A stretch of DNA of 64,000 bases, taken from assembly GCF_003977615.1 (NCBI RefSeq), contig NZ_RYZR01000002.1:311214-375213 (forward strand). The letters are read 5' to 3'. This document shows positions 36,804 to 46,887 of this stretch, in pieces. The DNA comes from Dyella dinghuensis. GTDB lineage: Bacteria; Pseudomonadota; Gammaproteobacteria; Xanthomonadales; Rhodanobacteraceae. Each line of letters begins with the position of its first letter. The stretch's first letter is position 1. Position numbers and translations under genes: made by a program. Under the pieces are notes generated by a model, which saw only the letters and a program-made list of their open reading frames with translations, had not been told where the DNA came from and searched no databases.

Positions 36804-36815
36804 GCACGCGCCTTT

Positions 36816-36949
36816 TCCCCTCTCCCGTTGGGAGAGGGGTAGAGGTGAGGGTTCGGGCGAAGCGCGATGTTGAGTTCTCACGCAAGCTTGTGTTGGTACG
36901 CTCCGATCGTACCCTCACCCCAAACCCCGCTCCCAATGGGAGAGGGGCT
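36816..36949. repeat. Palindromic intergenic repeat, copy B
   Basis: About 134 bases with a 5' hairpin (CCCCTCTCCC-GTT-GGGAGAGGGG), an inner inverted pair GTGAGGGT / ACCCTCAC, and a 3' hairpin (GCTCCCAATGGGAG within). It is homologous to copy A at 30911-31050 in the same orientation. It begins 12 bases after the acnB stop. Confidence 0.85.
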
Positions 36950-36955
36950 TAAAAA

Positions 36956-36984
36956 ACGAAGCCCGGCCTTGTGCCGGGCTTCGT
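36956..36984. terminator. Hairpin terminator between acnB and the LysR gene
   Basis: A perfect 12-bp stem (ACGAAGCCCGGC with GCCGGGCTTCGT) has a five-base loop. The strong T-run is on the minus strand (six As precede the stem on plus), while the plus side has only CGTTTA. It may stop acnB readthrough, antisense transcription from the right, or both. Confidence 0.7.
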
Positions 36985-37023
36985 CGTTTATGCTTGGCGA
37001 AAGCGGCAATGGCAGGCACACGG

Positions 37024-37926
37024 ATGATTTCCACCCACTTATCGGTAGTTTCGCTACGCGACCTGATTTTGGTGCAGGCCGTGCGCCGGTATGGGAGCTT
37101 CAACAGTGCGGCGCGGGCGATGCATATCAGTCCGTCGGGTTTGTCGCATCAAGTGCAGAAAGTGGAGCAGGCGCTCGGCGCACCTTTGTTCGAGCGCGGC
37201 GGCCGCCGCGTTGTACCGACGGCGGGCGGTCAGCGTTTGCTGGAACAGATCGATGCCGTGCTGCTGGCTGCCGAACATCTGCAGCAAGCGGCGCGTGCCG
37301 GCGAAACGGCGTTTGGCGGCGAGTTGCGATTAGGCGTGCTCGCGACGTTGGGCCCTTATCTCTTGCCTCATCTCATTGCACCGTTCCCGCAGCATTTTCC
37401 CGGTGCGAAGCTGAGTCTTTCCGAAGGAAAGCCACGCGGCTTGTTGCGCCGTCTGCAGGAAGGCGAGCTCGATGCGGTGCTCGCACCGCCAACGACTGCA
37501 GTCAGCGGCATCGCCGTGCGCCCGTTGTTCTTTGAACCTTGGGAAGTCATGTTGCGTGCAGATCATCCACTCGCCGGTAAACGCACGATTTCGCTGGATC
37601 AGCTCGACGATGGCGAAGCCATTCTCATGGCGGAAAGTCACGCCGATGAAAAAGGCTATGTGCAGGACGTGAGTCTGGAAAGTCTCGCCGCGCTGGTGAC
37701 GCTGCGCGGCGGCCACGCGTTATTTCCCGCGCTTGCGCATGACCGGCTCGCCTCGATGCCGAATATCGTGCTCGCAAAGGTCAAAGGCGAAGCAACCGGG
37801 CGCGAGATCGCGCTCTATTGGCGCGAGGCGTCACCTTGGCACGTCGAGCTGCAGGCTTTTGCCGATCTGCTGCGCCGCCTGGCACGCCAACGGCCGGGCC
37901 TGCGTGTGATCGACGTGGGAAAGTAA
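37024..37926 (+). CDS. LysR family transcriptional regulator (OxyR-like, cysteine-free)
   Basis: A 300-residue LysR regulator. The N-terminal winged HTH (VQAVRRYGSFNSAARAMHISPSGLSHQVQ) is followed by a periplasmic-binding-like effector domain. The effector region GELRLGVLATLGPYLLPHLI and the later ESHADEKGYVQDV resemble OxyR-type proteins, but the chain has no cysteine at all, so it cannot be a thiol peroxide sensor. The start is uncertain; an ATG at 37009 is also in frame. Its stop is one base from that of the convergent hflD. The target is unknown. Confidence 0.85.
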   Translation: MISTHLSVVSLRDLILVQAVRRYGSFNSAARAMHISPSGLSHQVQKVEQALGAPLFERGGRRVVPTAGGQRLLEQIDAVLLAAEHLQQAARAGETAFGGELRLGVLATLGPYLLPHLIAPFPQHFPGAKLSLSEGKPRGLLRRLQEGELDAVLAPPTTAVSGIAVRPLFFEPWEVMLRADHPLAGKRTISLDQLDDGEAILMAESHADEKGYVQDVSLESLAALVTLRGGHALFPALAHDRLASMPNIVLAKVKGEATGREIALYWREASPWHVELQAFADLLRRLARQRPGLRVIDVGK

Positions 37927-37927
37927 A

Positions 37928-38569
37928 TCAGCGATTGTCGAGCGTGGTGCCAGTGAGCAATCCGCGCGCCAGCATGCTGCATTGACGACGATGCATCAGC
38001 AGTTGCCACTGACGGCCACCGACCTGTCGCCACAACACGGCAGAGCGCACCGCCGCCAACAACGCGGTGCGCACGCGTTCCACGAGTGCCGGTTGCTGCA
38101 ACCATTGCGGATTGCCCGTCACCATCACGCGCGGGCGCAATGTCGAGAGCGTGCCCGCATAAAGTTCAGCCATGCGACTAAAGACTTGTGGTGAGTTTTG
38201 ACCGAAGTGGTCTACCTGACGCTTCGCAGCCACGATGCCTTGCTGCAATTCTTCAAGCAGGTCCTTGTGGCGCCCCAAGCTACGCTCCAGGCGCATCACC
38301 GTTACAACCATGCGTGTTATCGCCATGTCGCGGCTGTTCTCGTCCAGTTGCGCGATCAGCGTGCGCAGGCCCAGGCGGACGCCGGAGACGCTGCCGTACA
38401 CGCCTACGACCGATGGTGAGTCGATGCGAAACACGCTCGCCATGCTGGCGTCGAGCGCCAACTCATCGCAGCGCCCTTCGTTGGCAAGCTGATGGGCCAG
38501 GGCGGATGCCTGGAACAATCCGGCGAGTGCCAGAACGCGTTCTTCATTGATCGCAAAAGCTTCAAACAC
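37928..38569 (-). CDS. hflD: High frequency lysogenization protein HflD homologue
   Basis: This 213-residue helical protein matches HflD (YcfC), a membrane-associated protein that in E. coli antagonises lambda CII. Recognisable segments are [34 protein letters not shown] and the C-terminal [16 protein letters not shown]. It overlaps the end of mnmA by eight bases, the conserved mnmA-hflD pairing. The usual following gene purB is not here. Confidence 0.92.
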   Translation of the reverse strand: MFEAFAINEERVLALAGLFQASALAHQLANEGRCDELALDASMASVFRIDSPSVVGVYGSVSGVRLGLRTLIAQLDENSRDMAITRMVVTVMRLERSLGRHKDLLEELQQGIVAAKRQVDHFGQNSPQVFSRMAELYAGTLSTLRPRVMVTGNPQWLQQPALVERVRTALLAAVRSAVLWRQVGGRQWQLLMHRRQCSMLARGLLTGTTLDNR

Positions 38570-39686
38570 GTGCTGTCACTCTAGTTGCCTCGTTGTGTAA
38601 ACCGCCAAAGGCGGCATCGGTCGCGGAGATCACGGCACCGCCGAGACACTCCTGTCCGTCGTAGAACACGACGGACTGTCCCGGCGTCACCGCGCGCTGC
38701 GGATCGTCAAACCGCACTTCTACCTGATCTTTGTGTAAGGAGACCACGCAAGCCTGATCGGGCTGGCGATAACGGGTCTTGGCGGTACAGCGGAATTCTG
38801 TGGCTGGCGCCTTTCCGCTGATCCACGTGGACGATTCGGCGACCAGCCGCTGCGAATGCAGCCATTGGTTCTCGCCGCCCTGCGCAACATACAGCACGTT
38901 AGTGGCGACATCCTTCCCCACCACGTACCACGGTTCGCCGCCTGCGTCCGTACGACCGCCGATGCCGAGCCCGTTGCGCTGGCCCAGCGTGTAATACATC
39001 ACGCCCTGATGCTCACCGATCAAACGGCCATCGGGACTGCGCATGTCGCCCGGCCGGGCAGGGATGTACTGCGACAGAAATTCCCGGAAATCGCGCTCAC
39101 CGATGAAGCAGATGCCGGTGGAATCTTTTTTCGCATGCGTCGGCAATGCTGCGTCACGCGCGATCTCGCGCACGCGTGTTTTTTCGATTTCGCCGACCGG
39201 AAACAGCGTGGATGCAAGCTGCTGCTGACCGATCGCGTGCAGGAAATAGGTTTGATCCTTGCTCGTGTCGACAGCACGAAGCAGGCGGAAGCGTCCATCG
39301 AACTCGTCCACGCGCGCGTAATGACCGGTGGCGATTTTCTCCGCACCCAGCGCGCGGGCTTCATCCAGAAATGTCTTGAACTTGATCTCGCGATTGCACA
39401 GCACATCCGGATTAGGCGTGCGGCCAGCGCGATATTCGGCGAGGAAGTGCTCGAACACACCATCCCAGTACTCAGCCGCGAAGTTGCGGGAGTAGAACGG
39501 AATGCCCAGCCGGCCGCAGACGGCCACGGCATCTTTGCGGTCCGTGTCGGTCGTGCAGGGGCCGCTGCGGTCGTCCTCCTCCCAGTTCTGCATGAACAGG
39601 CCTTCGACCTCATGACCGGCCTGCTGCAGGAGCAGGGCGGCGACCGAGGAGTCGACGCCCCCGGAAACGCCCAGCATCACTTTCAT
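38562..39686 (-). CDS. mnmA: tRNA 2-thiouridylase MnmA
   Basis: This 374-residue enzyme puts sulfur on U34 of tRNA-Lys, -Glu and -Gln. The PP-loop is [13 protein letters not shown] at the N-terminus. The catalytic cysteines are in the segment DRSGPCTTD and in [12 protein letters not shown]. The C-terminal beta-barrel follows. The start at 39686 was chosen because the frame's 83-codon upstream extension only overlaps the nudJ gene. Its ATGA overlaps the nudJ stop. Confidence 0.96.
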   Translation of the reverse strand: MKVMLGVSGGVDSSVAALLLQQAGHEVEGLFMQNWEEDDRSGPCTTDTDRKDAVAVCGRLGIPFYSRNFAAEYWDGVFEHFLAEYRAGRTPNPDVLCNREIKFKTFLDEARALGAEKIATGHYARVDEFDGRFRLLRAVDTSKDQTYFLHAIGQQQLASTLFPVGEIEKTRVREIARDAALPTHAKKDSTGICFIGERDFREFLSQYIPARPGDMRSPDGRLIGEHQGVMYYTLGQRNGLGIGGRTDAGGEPWYVVGKDVATNVLYVAQGGENQWLHSQRLVAESSTWISGKAPATEFRCTAKTRYRQPDQACVVSLHKDQVEVRFDDPQRAVTPGQSVVFYDGQECLGGAVISATDAAFGGLHNEATRVTARV

Positions 39687-40174
39687 GGCACGCCGCCGTC
39701 CGGCATCAGGTTGCCGACGATCGACAGCGGCAGCCGTTGGCCGGCCAGCCAGTCGTCGATGCTCATCAGCACCATGGGGCTGCGCAGGCGCTCGCCCAGG
39801 TCCGCAATCTCGCGGCGAGTGAGCCAGAGCGCCCGGCGAACGCCCGAATCCAGCGGTTGGCCCGGATCGTGGCTGACCGGATTCGCGGCGTAGGTAAAGC
39901 GGACCACCACGTCGCCATGTTCGCTGCTGCGCCACTGGTGCACGCCCACCAGGTGGGTCAGGGCCACCGTCCAGCCGGTCTCCTCGCGCGTTTCGCGCAC
40001 GGCGGCATGTTCCAGGCTTTCCAGGTCATCCAGGTGCCCGGCTGGCTGGTTGTAGGCGAGGCGGCCGCTGACCTCCTCTTCAACCATGAGGTAACGGTCG
40101 CCGTCGGCGACCACACACGCCACGGTGACGTGCGGGCGCCAAACATCATTCTTGGAGTCGGAAGCTTTTGTCAT
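39683..40174 (-). CDS. nudJ: Nudix hydrolase NudJ-like phosphatase
   Basis: A 163-residue Nudix protein. The box is intact: GHLDDLE, seven residues, then RETREETGW (about residues 45-67). NudJ (YmfB) removes phosphate from thiamine pyrophosphate precursors and nucleotides. The conserved position immediately before mnmA, with a four-base overlap, supports the name. The start at 40174 gives [19 protein letters not shown]; the 64-codon upstream extension is not conserved. It is divergent from clpS across 127 bases. Confidence 0.88.
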   Translation of the reverse strand: MTKASDSKNDVWRPHVTVACVVADGDRYLMVEEEVSGRLAYNQPAGHLDDLESLEHAAVRETREETGWTVALTHLVGVHQWRSSEHGDVVVRFTYAANPVSHDPGQPLDSGVRRALWLTRREIADLGERLRSPMVLMSIDDWLAGQRLPLSIVGNLMPDGGVP

Positions 40175-40301
40175 GAAACGATCACGGCCCGGGGTTGGGC
40201 ACTGGAAATGGCGGTATTGTGCCATTACCTCAAGCGCAGCCGCCCGAGAGCCGAATCTGCCTCGGCGTATAATCAAGTTGAACGAGCGCGAAACGGAACG
40301 C

Positions 40302-40631
40302 ATGGCGAACGAAAACGAACAAGAACAGCACGGCGGTGGACATGGTCTAACCGTCGAAGTATCCAAGCCTGAAGTGGCACGGCCGCCGCTATTTCAGGTT
40401 TTGTTGCTAAATGACGATTTCACACCTATGGACTTCGTGGTCGAGGTATTGCGTAGTTTCTTCGGCATGGACCAGGAGAAAGCCGTACAGATCATGTTGC
40501 ACGTACATACCCGCGGTAAGGGCGTGTGCGGGGTGTTTACCCGGGAAGTGGCCGAGACAAAGGTCACCCAGGTAAACGAATATTCACGTGCCCACCAGCA
40601 TCCTCTGTTATGCACGATGGAAAAGGTTTGA
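40302..40631 (+). CDS. clpS: ClpS adaptor
   Basis: This 109-residue adaptor delivers N-degron substrates to ClpAP. The unstructured N-terminus (about residues 1-30) precedes the core with [16 protein letters not shown], the Asn-Asp pair that reads the N-terminal residue. The His ligand is in [23 protein letters not shown]. The start at 40302 gives MANENEQEQ. It is 109 bases before clpA. Confidence 0.96.
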   Translation: MANENEQEQHGGGHGLTVEVSKPEVARPPLFQVLLLNDDFTPMDFVVEVLRSFFGMDQEKAVQIMLHVHTRGKGVCGVFTREVAETKVTQVNEYSRAHQHPLLCTMEKV

Positions 40632-40740
40632 AGAGTCTGCTAAACGCTATATCGCAAGGAGATATTGATCAGACTTTTTTGGCCCCCATCTTGCATTCAA
40701 CGCGGTAAGCCGCCCAACAATTGCAGTGGAGTAGGTCCGG

Positions 40741-43011
40741 ATGTTCAGCAAGGATCTCGAAGTCACCATAGGCCAGTGCTACAAGCAGGCCCGAGAACAA
40801 CGCCATGAGTTCATGACGGTCGAGCATTTGTTGCTCGCCCTCACCGAGAACCAGTCGGCGCTTGGAGCCCTGCGAGCCTGCGGAGCGGATCTTCCGCGTC
40901 TGACGCATGAGCTGGAAAAAATCATCGCCGAAACCGTGCCGGTACTTCCGCACGGCGACGAGCGCGATACCCAGCCAACTCTAGGTTTCCAGCGCGTGCT
41001 TCAACGCGCCGTGTATCACGTACAGTCTTCCGGTCGCAAAGAAGTGACGGGCGCGAACGTGCTTGTCGCGATCTTCGGCGAAAAGGATTCACACGCCGTG
41101 TATTTCCTGCATCAGCAGGAGATCACGCGCCTGGACGTGGTCAATTACATCTCCCATGGCATCGCCAAGATCGGCGATGAACCTTCGTCTGGCATTTCCG
41201 GCGGCGACCGCGAGTCGGAAGAGAGCGGCGAAGGCAAGGGCAATCCGCTCAGCGAATACGCCTCCAACCTCAACGAACTCGCCCTCGAGGGCAAGATCGA
41301 TCCGCTGATCGGCCGCCAGGACGAAATCGAACGCACCATCCAGGTGCTCTGCCGCCGTCGCAAGAACAATCCGCTCTATGTCGGTGAAGCAGGCGTCGGT
41401 AAAACGGCGCTGGCTGAAGGCTTGGCGAAGCGCATTGTTGACGGTGAAGTGCCTGAAGTGCTGGAAAACGCGACGATCTGGGCGCTCGATCTGGGTGCGC
41501 TGGTCGCCGGTACCAAATATCGCGGCGACTTCGAGAAGCGCCTCAAAGCAGTGATCGGGCAGCTGAAGAAGCAGCCTGGCGCGATTCTGTTTATCGACGA
41601 GATCCACACCATCATCGGTGCGGGTTCTGCATCGGGCGGCACAATGGATGCCAGCAACCTCATCAAGCCGATGCTCGCATCGGGTGAGTTGCGCTGCATC
41701 GGCTCCACCACGTTCCAGGAATTCCGCGGCATCTTCGAGAAGGATCGCGCGCTGGCTCGCCGCTTCCAGAAGATCGACGTCGTCGAGCCGACCGTGGCCG
41801 AGAGTTTCGAGATTCTCAAAGGCCTGAAGTCGCGCTTCGAAGAGCATCACAGTGTCATCTACACATCCGAAGCCTTGAAGGCTGCGGTGGATCTGTCGGT
41901 GAAGCACATTCCCGATCGTCTGCTGCCCGACAAGGCTATCGACGTGATCGACGAAGCGGGCGCGCGTCAGCGTCTGCTGCCTGTCGATCAGCGCACCGGC
42001 AAGGTCGACGTGCCGGAAGTGGAATACATCGTCGCCAAGATGGCGCGTATTCCGGCCAAGCAGGTGTCGGCGTCGGACCGCGATGTGCTCAAGAATCTGG
42101 AGCGCAACCTCAAGATGGTGGTGTTCGGTCAGGACGCGGCCATCGAGGCGCTCGCGGCGTCGATCAAGATGGCGCGTTCGGGTCTTGCCGATCCGTCCAA
42201 GCCGATCGGCTGCTTCCTGCTTGCCGGCCCCACGGGCGTGGGCAAGACGGAAGTCACCAAGCAGCTTGGGATGCAGCTGGGTATCGAGATGATTCGCTTC
42301 GACATGTCCGAGTACATGGAAGCGCATTCGGTCTCGCGTCTGGTTGGCGCACCTCCGGGCTATGTCGGTTTCGATCAGGGTGGGCTGCTGACGGAAGCGG
42401 TCACCAAGCATCCGCATGCGGTACTGCTGCTGGATGAAATCGAAAAAGCGCACCCGGATGTGTTCAACATCCTGCTGCAGGTGATGGATCGCGGTGTGCT
42501 TACCGATACCAATGGCCGCGAAGCCAACTTCAAGAACGTGGTGGTAGTGATGACTACCAACGCGGGCGCGCAGCAGGCATCGCGTCGCGGTATCGGCTTC
42601 GTGAAGCAGAATCATCAGATGGACGCGATGGAAGTGATCCGCCGTTCCTTCACACCGGAGTTTCGCAACCGTCTGGACGCAATCATCCAGTTCAACGCGC
42701 TGGACTTCGACCACATTCTCCGCGTGGTGGACAAGTTCCTGATCGAGCTGGAATCGCAGCTCAGCGAGAAGCATGTGGCGCTGGATGTCCACGCCGATGC
42801 TCGCCGCTGGCTGGCCGAGCATGGTTTCGATCCGCAGATGGGTGCGCGTCCCATGGCTCGCGTCATCCAGGAGAAGGTGAAGCGTGTGCTGGCCGACGAG
42901 TTGCTGTTCGGCAAGCTGGCCGATGGTGGCAAGGTCATGCTGACCGTCCGCGAAGGCGAGCTGCAGGTCGATACCGAGGCTGCCGAGCCGGTGCCGGCGG
43001 CGGTCTCCTGA
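40741..43011 (+). CDS. clpA: ATP-dependent Clp protease ATP-binding subunit ClpA
   Basis: This 756-residue AAA+ unfoldase works with ClpP. The N-domain ([20 protein letters not shown]) binds ClpS. The first AAA module has Walker [10 protein letters not shown] and the second GPTGVGKTE. The ClpP-docking loop should lie in the second module near ASRRGIGFV, whose IGF-type motif is visible. The length matches E. coli ClpA (758). A bidirectional terminator follows. Confidence 0.97.
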   Translation: MFSKDLEVTIGQCYKQAREQRHEFMTVEHLLLALTENQSALGALRACGADLPRLTHELEKIIAETVPVLPHGDERDTQPTLGFQRVLQRAVYHVQSSGRKEVTGANVLVAIFGEKDSHAVYFLHQQEITRLDVVNYISHGIAKIGDEPSSGISGGDRESEESGEGKGNPLSEYASNLNELALEGKIDPLIGRQDEIERTIQVLCRRRKNNPLYVGEAGVGKTALAEGLAKRIVDGEVPEVLENATIWALDLGALVAGTKYRGDFEKRLKAVIGQLKKQPGAILFIDEIHTIIGAGSASGGTMDASNLIKPMLASGELRCIGSTTFQEFRGIFEKDRALARRFQKIDVVEPTVAESFEILKGLKSRFEEHHSVIYTSEALKAAVDLSVKHIPDRLLPDKAIDVIDEAGARQRLLPVDQRTGKVDVPEVEYIVAKMARIPAKQVSASDRDVLKNLERNLKMVVFGQDAAIEALAASIKMARSGLADPSKPIGCFLLAGPTGVGKTEVTKQLGMQLGIEMIRFDMSEYMEAHSVSRLVGAPPGYVGFDQGGLLTEAVTKHPHAVLLLDEIEKAHPDVFNILLQVMDRGVLTDTNGREANFKNVVVVMTTNAGAQQASRRGIGFVKQNHQMDAMEVIRRSFTPEFRNRLDAIIQFNALDFDHILRVVDKFLIELESQLSEKHVALDVHADARRWLAEHGFDPQMGARPMARVIQEKVKRVLADELLFGKLADGGKVMLTVREGELQVDTEAAEPVPAAVS

Positions 43012-43035
43012 GCTCGCCAGGGAGTGAGCAAACAA

Positions 43036-43063
43036 AAAGCCGCGCTTGAAGCGCGGCTTTTTT
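43036..43063. terminator. Bidirectional terminator between clpA and infA
   Basis: The stem AAAGCCGCGCT with AGCGCGGCTTT and a three-base loop is flanked by an A-run and a T-run, serving convergent clpA and infA. Confidence 0.92.
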
Positions 43064-43085
43064 CATACCTTACACGCGAGGCAAT

Positions 43086-43304
43086 TTACTTCATGCGGTA
43101 GGTGATGCGGCCCTTGGTCAGGTCGTAAGGCGTCATCTCCACCTTGACCTTGTCGCCGGTGAGAATACGGATGTAGTGCTTGCGCATGCGGCCCGAAATA
43201 TGGGCAATCACAATGTGGCCGTTTTCCAGCTGCACGCGAAACATGGTGTTAGGCAGGGTCTCGACCACCGTGCCTTCCATTTCAATGACGTCGTCTTTGG
43301 CCAT
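43086..43304 (-). CDS. infA: Translation initiation factor IF-1
   Basis: This 72-residue S1/OB-fold factor matches IF-1 exactly in length. The start at 43304 gives [19 protein letters not shown]; an upstream in-frame codon would add seven residues. It shows the conserved [27 protein letters not shown]. It is convergent with clpA, the usual gammaproteobacterial order clpS-clpA//infA. Confidence 0.98.
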   Translation of the reverse strand: MAKDDVIEMEGTVVETLPNTMFRVQLENGHIVIAHISGRMRKHYIRILTGDKVKVEMTPYDLTKGRITYRMK

Positions 43305-43385
43305 GCGATCCGGGTTAGCGCGCAAGCCACCATGGCCGCGTAAGCCCTCGATTATGCCACGGATTGGGGTGGGGTCAAAGAAAAG

Positions 43386-43661
43386 TTAAGCGAAGTGCTC
43401 GTCCAGCTTGCGTCGAATTTCCTGTTCGATCATGCCCTTGAGCGGGGAAAACAGCATTCCGAGCTGGGCTGTGACGTGAATTTCATCGGGTCCCACGGCG
43501 ATCTTTCCGCTGATTCCCGGCCGTTCGAAGGCCAGCGTCTCGTTCTGCCACTCTGTCTTCACCTCGAACTTTTCGCGCATGCGCGCGGCGACCCGATCGA
43601 TCAGGGCATGTGCCTGGTCATGGGAAAGTTGATGAGGGCGGCGGATATCGATGCTCGGCAT
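43386..43661 (-). CDS. Polyhydroxyalkanoic acid system family protein
   Basis: A 91-residue protein similar to the small proteins annotated as polyhydroxyalkanoic-acid granule system members. The pattern is RRPHQLSHDQAHALIDRVAARM at the start and MIEQEIRRKLDEHF at the end. The N- and C-terminal helices flank a beta-rich middle. No phaC, phaP or phaR is nearby, so a link to polymer granules is only by family name. It lies upstream of infA on the same strand, with an 81-base gap. Confidence 0.72.
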   Translation of the reverse strand: MPSIDIRRPHQLSHDQAHALIDRVAARMREKFEVKTEWQNETLAFERPGISGKIAVGPDEIHVTAQLGMLFSPLKGMIEQEIRRKLDEHFA

Positions 43662-43760
43662 GGTCGAACTCGTGCGGCGGGCTGAACATGATAAAGCCTT
43701 ACTGCTGCCGATAGTTCCTGCGCTCTGTTAGAGTCGCGCCGTCACGTCGTCGGTCACTAC

Positions 43761-44531
43761 ATGCGCATCGAGTTTCCCCAATCCAGCCGCGCGGGTTTCC
43801 CATGGAACCAGGCGCAGTTGCGCGTTGGAAGCGAGCCCGATAACGACTTGGTACTCGCTGCGGGACAGGCTGCTGCCCATCACCTTCGCATCGCGATCGA
43901 TCGTCGCGGTTGGGTGCTTGAAGTATTGCCAGATGCTACGCGCGTCTACGTCAACGCACGGCCCGTGCGTGAGCGAGCGATTCTGCGTCCGGGCGACATG
44001 CTCAGCGTTGGCGATTGCCGCATGTTGCTGTGCGCGGACGAGGCGCCAGAAGGCCGCTCGTCTCCGGAAATGCCTGAGCAGGAGCGTTGCACGGTCGCGT
44101 TGCGTGCGGTCGCTGGCCCGCTTTCGGGGCATGTGCTGTCGATTGCCGATCGTCTCGAACTGGGTCCTCACGGGCGCATGCCGCTTGATTTACCGCAAGG
44201 TGAGACGGCGACACTCGCCATCGTCTGGCGCGATGGAAAACTCTGCCTGGAAACCGATCAAACGATCGATGCGCGTTATCCGGCGCGCGTCAACGGAACG
44301 GTGGTGCAGCAAACGGTGCTGTTACCTGGCGATCAGATCGGCATCGGCATCCACCGTTTCCTCATCGATGCCCCGGGACTCGAACCCGAGCCCGAATTCG
44401 TTATGCCAGAACCGCCACCCGAGCCGTTGCCGGAAGATGCTGCCGGTCCGCGCGGCGAAGTATGGTGGCTGATTGCCACGGCTGCTGTGCTGGCGCTGGG
44501 TATTGCCGTGCTCCTGTTCGTGCATTTCTGA
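43761..44531 (+). CDS. FHA-like domain protein with C-terminal membrane helix
   Basis: A 256-residue protein with two FHA-like beta-rich halves. The first shows LRVGSEPDNDLVL and HHLRIAID, then VYVNARPV and LRPGDMLSVGD, the general FHA pattern (G-x-D...H...N...LxxGD). The second half (about residues 112-205) repeats the pattern more loosely, with VNGTVVQQTVLLPGDQIGIG. A proline-rich linker leads to a single C-terminal helix (about 236-254), so it is probably tail-anchored. The conserved serine of the phosphothreonine site is not obvious. Partner kinases are not adjacent. Confidence 0.75.
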   Translation: MRIEFPQSSRAGFPWNQAQLRVGSEPDNDLVLAAGQAAAHHLRIAIDRRGWVLEVLPDATRVYVNARPVRERAILRPGDMLSVGDCRMLLCADEAPEGRSSPEMPEQERCTVALRAVAGPLSGHVLSIADRLELGPHGRMPLDLPQGETATLAIVWRDGKLCLETDQTIDARYPARVNGTVVQQTVLLPGDQIGIGIHRFLIDAPGLEPEPEFVMPEPPPEPLPEDAAGPRGEVWWLIATAAVLALGIAVLLFVHF

Positions 44532-44621
44532 CAAATACGAGGCAATCGTTTTGCATCCCGTTGACGATGTGTTGCTGCGGCGCGGCATAATGCATCGGTC
44601 ATCCAAGATGGGAAGCGGCGC

Positions 44622-45707
44622 GTGAGCAGGGTATGGAATTTCAGCGCAGGTCCGGCGGCACTTCCGTTGCCGGTGCTTGAACGTGCGCAGCGCGAGCTGC
44701 TCGACTGGAACGGCAGCGGTGCCTCGGTGATGGAGCAATCGCATCGCGGCAAGCGATTTATCGCGATGGCCGCGCAAGTCGAAGCGGATTTGCGCGAGCT
44801 GATGAACATTCCATCCGATTACGCCGTGCTGTTCGAGCAGGGCGGGGCGACGCAGCACTTCGCACAAATACCCATGAATCTTGCGGGCGAGGGCGACACC
44901 GCCGATTACATCGTCACCGGGCACTGGAGTGAAAAAGCCGCAAGCGAAGCCGCAACGTATGTGGGCGTGAACATCGCCGCCAACAGCAAATCCGAAAACT
45001 ATCTGCGCATGCCGCCGCGCGAGTGGTGGAAGCTGAATCCCGGCGCGGCTTATGTGCATATCGCTACAAATGAAACCATCCACGGCGTGGAGTTTCAGGA
45101 CGCGCCCGATGTCGGCAGCGTCCCGCTGGTCGCGGACATGTCGTCCGACATTCTTTCTTGTCCTATCGATGTCAGCCGCTTTGGTTTGATTTACGCCGGC
45201 GCGCAGAAAAATATCGGGCCGTCCGGCTTGGTGCTGATCATCATCCGCCGAGACTTACTTGAACGGCCCGTTCGGCCAATGGCTCGCATCTTTCGTTACG
45301 CCGAACACGCGGCGAACGATTCCATGCTCAACACACCCAATACGTGGGGTTGGTATCTCGCCGGCCTCACGTTCGAATGGTTGAAGGAGCGTGGCGGCTT
45401 GAGCGCCATGGCTGAGGAAAACCGCAAGAAATCCAGCGCGCTGTATGCGGCTATCGATAACTCCGGCGGCTTCTACAGTAATCCCATCGATACTCCCGTA
45501 CGTTCGCGTATGAATGTGCCGTTTACACTGCATGACAGCGCTCTCGATGCCGCGTTTTTGCAGGAATCGGAAGCCGCCGGCCTGATGGCATTGAAAGGGC
45601 ACAAGGCAATCGGTGGCATGCGGGCCTCGCTCTACAACGCCGTACCTTACGAAGCCGTCGAAGCGCTTATTGCATTCATGCGCGACTTTTCCCAGCGACA
45701 CGGCTGA
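44622..45707 (+). CDS. serC: Phosphoserine aminotransferase
   Basis: This 361-residue PLP enzyme makes 3-phosphoserine for serine and also acts in pyridoxal phosphate synthesis. The GTG start at 44622 gives the family beginning MSRVWNFSAGPAALP. The PLP lysine is in YAGAQKNIGPSGL. It is the first of serC-pheA-aroA, with 91 bases to pheA, an arrangement common in gammaproteobacteria. Confidence 0.96.
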   Translation: MSRVWNFSAGPAALPLPVLERAQRELLDWNGSGASVMEQSHRGKRFIAMAAQVEADLRELMNIPSDYAVLFEQGGATQHFAQIPMNLAGEGDTADYIVTGHWSEKAASEAATYVGVNIAANSKSENYLRMPPREWWKLNPGAAYVHIATNETIHGVEFQDAPDVGSVPLVADMSSDILSCPIDVSRFGLIYAGAQKNIGPSGLVLIIIRRDLLERPVRPMARIFRYAEHAANDSMLNTPNTWGWYLAGLTFEWLKERGGLSAMAEENRKKSSALYAAIDNSGGFYSNPIDTPVRSRMNVPFTLHDSALDAAFLQESEAAGLMALKGHKAIGGMRASLYNAVPYEAVEALIAFMRDFSQRHG

Positions 45708-45798
45708 CCCGCAACTCCCGCCAGATACGGACTTTCTGGCCGATTTCAGGCACTATGCCGTTTGAAATCAGACTTCTTTACGCTTGGACATCCAAATC

Positions 45799-46887
45799 AT
45801 GAACGACCCCAAGTCATCGCTGACGCAGGTGCGTGACCGCATCGACAGCATCGACCGGCAGATCCAGGAACTGATCTCCGAACGCGCCAACTGGGCACGC
45901 GAAGTGGCCCGCGTGAAAGGCGAGGGGCTTTCAGCCATCGATTACTATCGACCCGAGCGCGAAGCACATGTGCTTCGCATGGTGGTCGACCGCAACCACG
46001 GTCCGCTTTCGGATACGGAAATGGTGCGATTGTTCCGCGAAATCATGTCGTCCTGTCTCGCGCAAGAAGATCCACTCAAGGTCGGTTACCTCGGTCCGGA
46101 AGGCACGTTCAGCGAGCAGGCCGTGCGCAAGCACTTCGGTCATGCCGCTTATGGCTTGCCTCTTGGCAGCATCGAAGAAGTGTTTCAGGAAGTCGCTGCA
46201 GGTCACGCCGACTTTGGCGTCGTGCCGGTGGAAAATTCCGGACAAGGCATGATCCAGATCACGCTGGATTTGTTCCTTACCTCCGAAGCGCGCATCTGCG
46301 GCGAAGTAGAGCTGCGCGTCCATCAATGCCTGCTATCGCAGCGCGAATCGCTGGAAGGCATCAAGCGCGTCTATGGTCACGCGCAATCGCTGCAACAGTG
46401 CAAGACATGGCTGCGCGTCAATTTGCCGAGTGCCGAATGCATTGCGGTAAGCAGCAATGCGGAAGGTGCACGTCTGGCGCGTCATACCGATGATGCCGCC
46501 GCTATTGCAGGCGCCGCTGCCGGAAAGGTCTACGGCCTTAAGACTGTGGCTGATGCGATTGAAGATCGCGCCGATAATACGACGCGCTTTCTCGTCATCG
46601 GGCGCTCGCTGTTCCCGCCTTCGGGCAACGATCGCACATCGTTGCTGATCACCGTGAACGACAAACCTGGCGCGCTTTACGATGTGTTGAGTCCCTTTGC
46701 CAAACGCAATGTCAGCATGAACCGCATCGAATCGCGCCCTGCGCACACCGGTAAGTGGCAGTACGCGTTCTTTATCGATGTCTCCGGCCATATCGACGAT
46801 GAGTCGCTGCAGGCCGCGCTGAAAGACATGGGGCCTGTCGCAGAGCAAGTGCGTGTTCTCGGTTCCTACCCGGTAGCTTTGCCGTGA
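45799..46887 (+). CDS. pheA: Bifunctional chorismate mutase / prephenate dehydratase (P-protein)
   Basis: A 362-residue fusion for phenylalanine synthesis. Chorismate mutase (AroQ) occupies residues 1-90 (RDRIDSIDRQIQELISERA), prephenate dehydratase about 95-270 (VGYLGPEGTFSEQAV, with the active-site TTRFLVIG), and the ACT domain the rest, with ESRP binding phenylalanine. The ATG at 45799 was chosen over an in-frame TTG five codons upstream. It overlaps aroA by four bases (GTGA). Confidence 0.96.
   Translation: MNDPKSSLTQVRDRIDSIDRQIQELISERANWAREVARVKGEGLSAIDYYRPEREAHVLRMVVDRNHGPLSDTEMVRLFREIMSSCLAQEDPLKVGYLGPEGTFSEQAVRKHFGHAAYGLPLGSIEEVFQEVAAGHADFGVVPVENSGQGMIQITLDLFLTSEARICGEVELRVHQCLLSQRESLEGIKRVYGHAQSLQQCKTWLRVNLPSAECIAVSSNAEGARLARHTDDAAAIAGAAAGKVYGLKTVADAIEDRADNTTRFLVIGRSLFPPSGNDRTSLLITVNDKPGALYDVLSPFAKRNVSMNRIESRPAHTGKWQYAFFIDVSGHIDDESLQAALKDMGPVAEQVRVLGSYPVALP

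Noticed and set aside
41089-43035. A 648-codon minus-strand open frame opposite clpA
   Set aside because: It is a shadow of the ClpA reading frame with no independent support.
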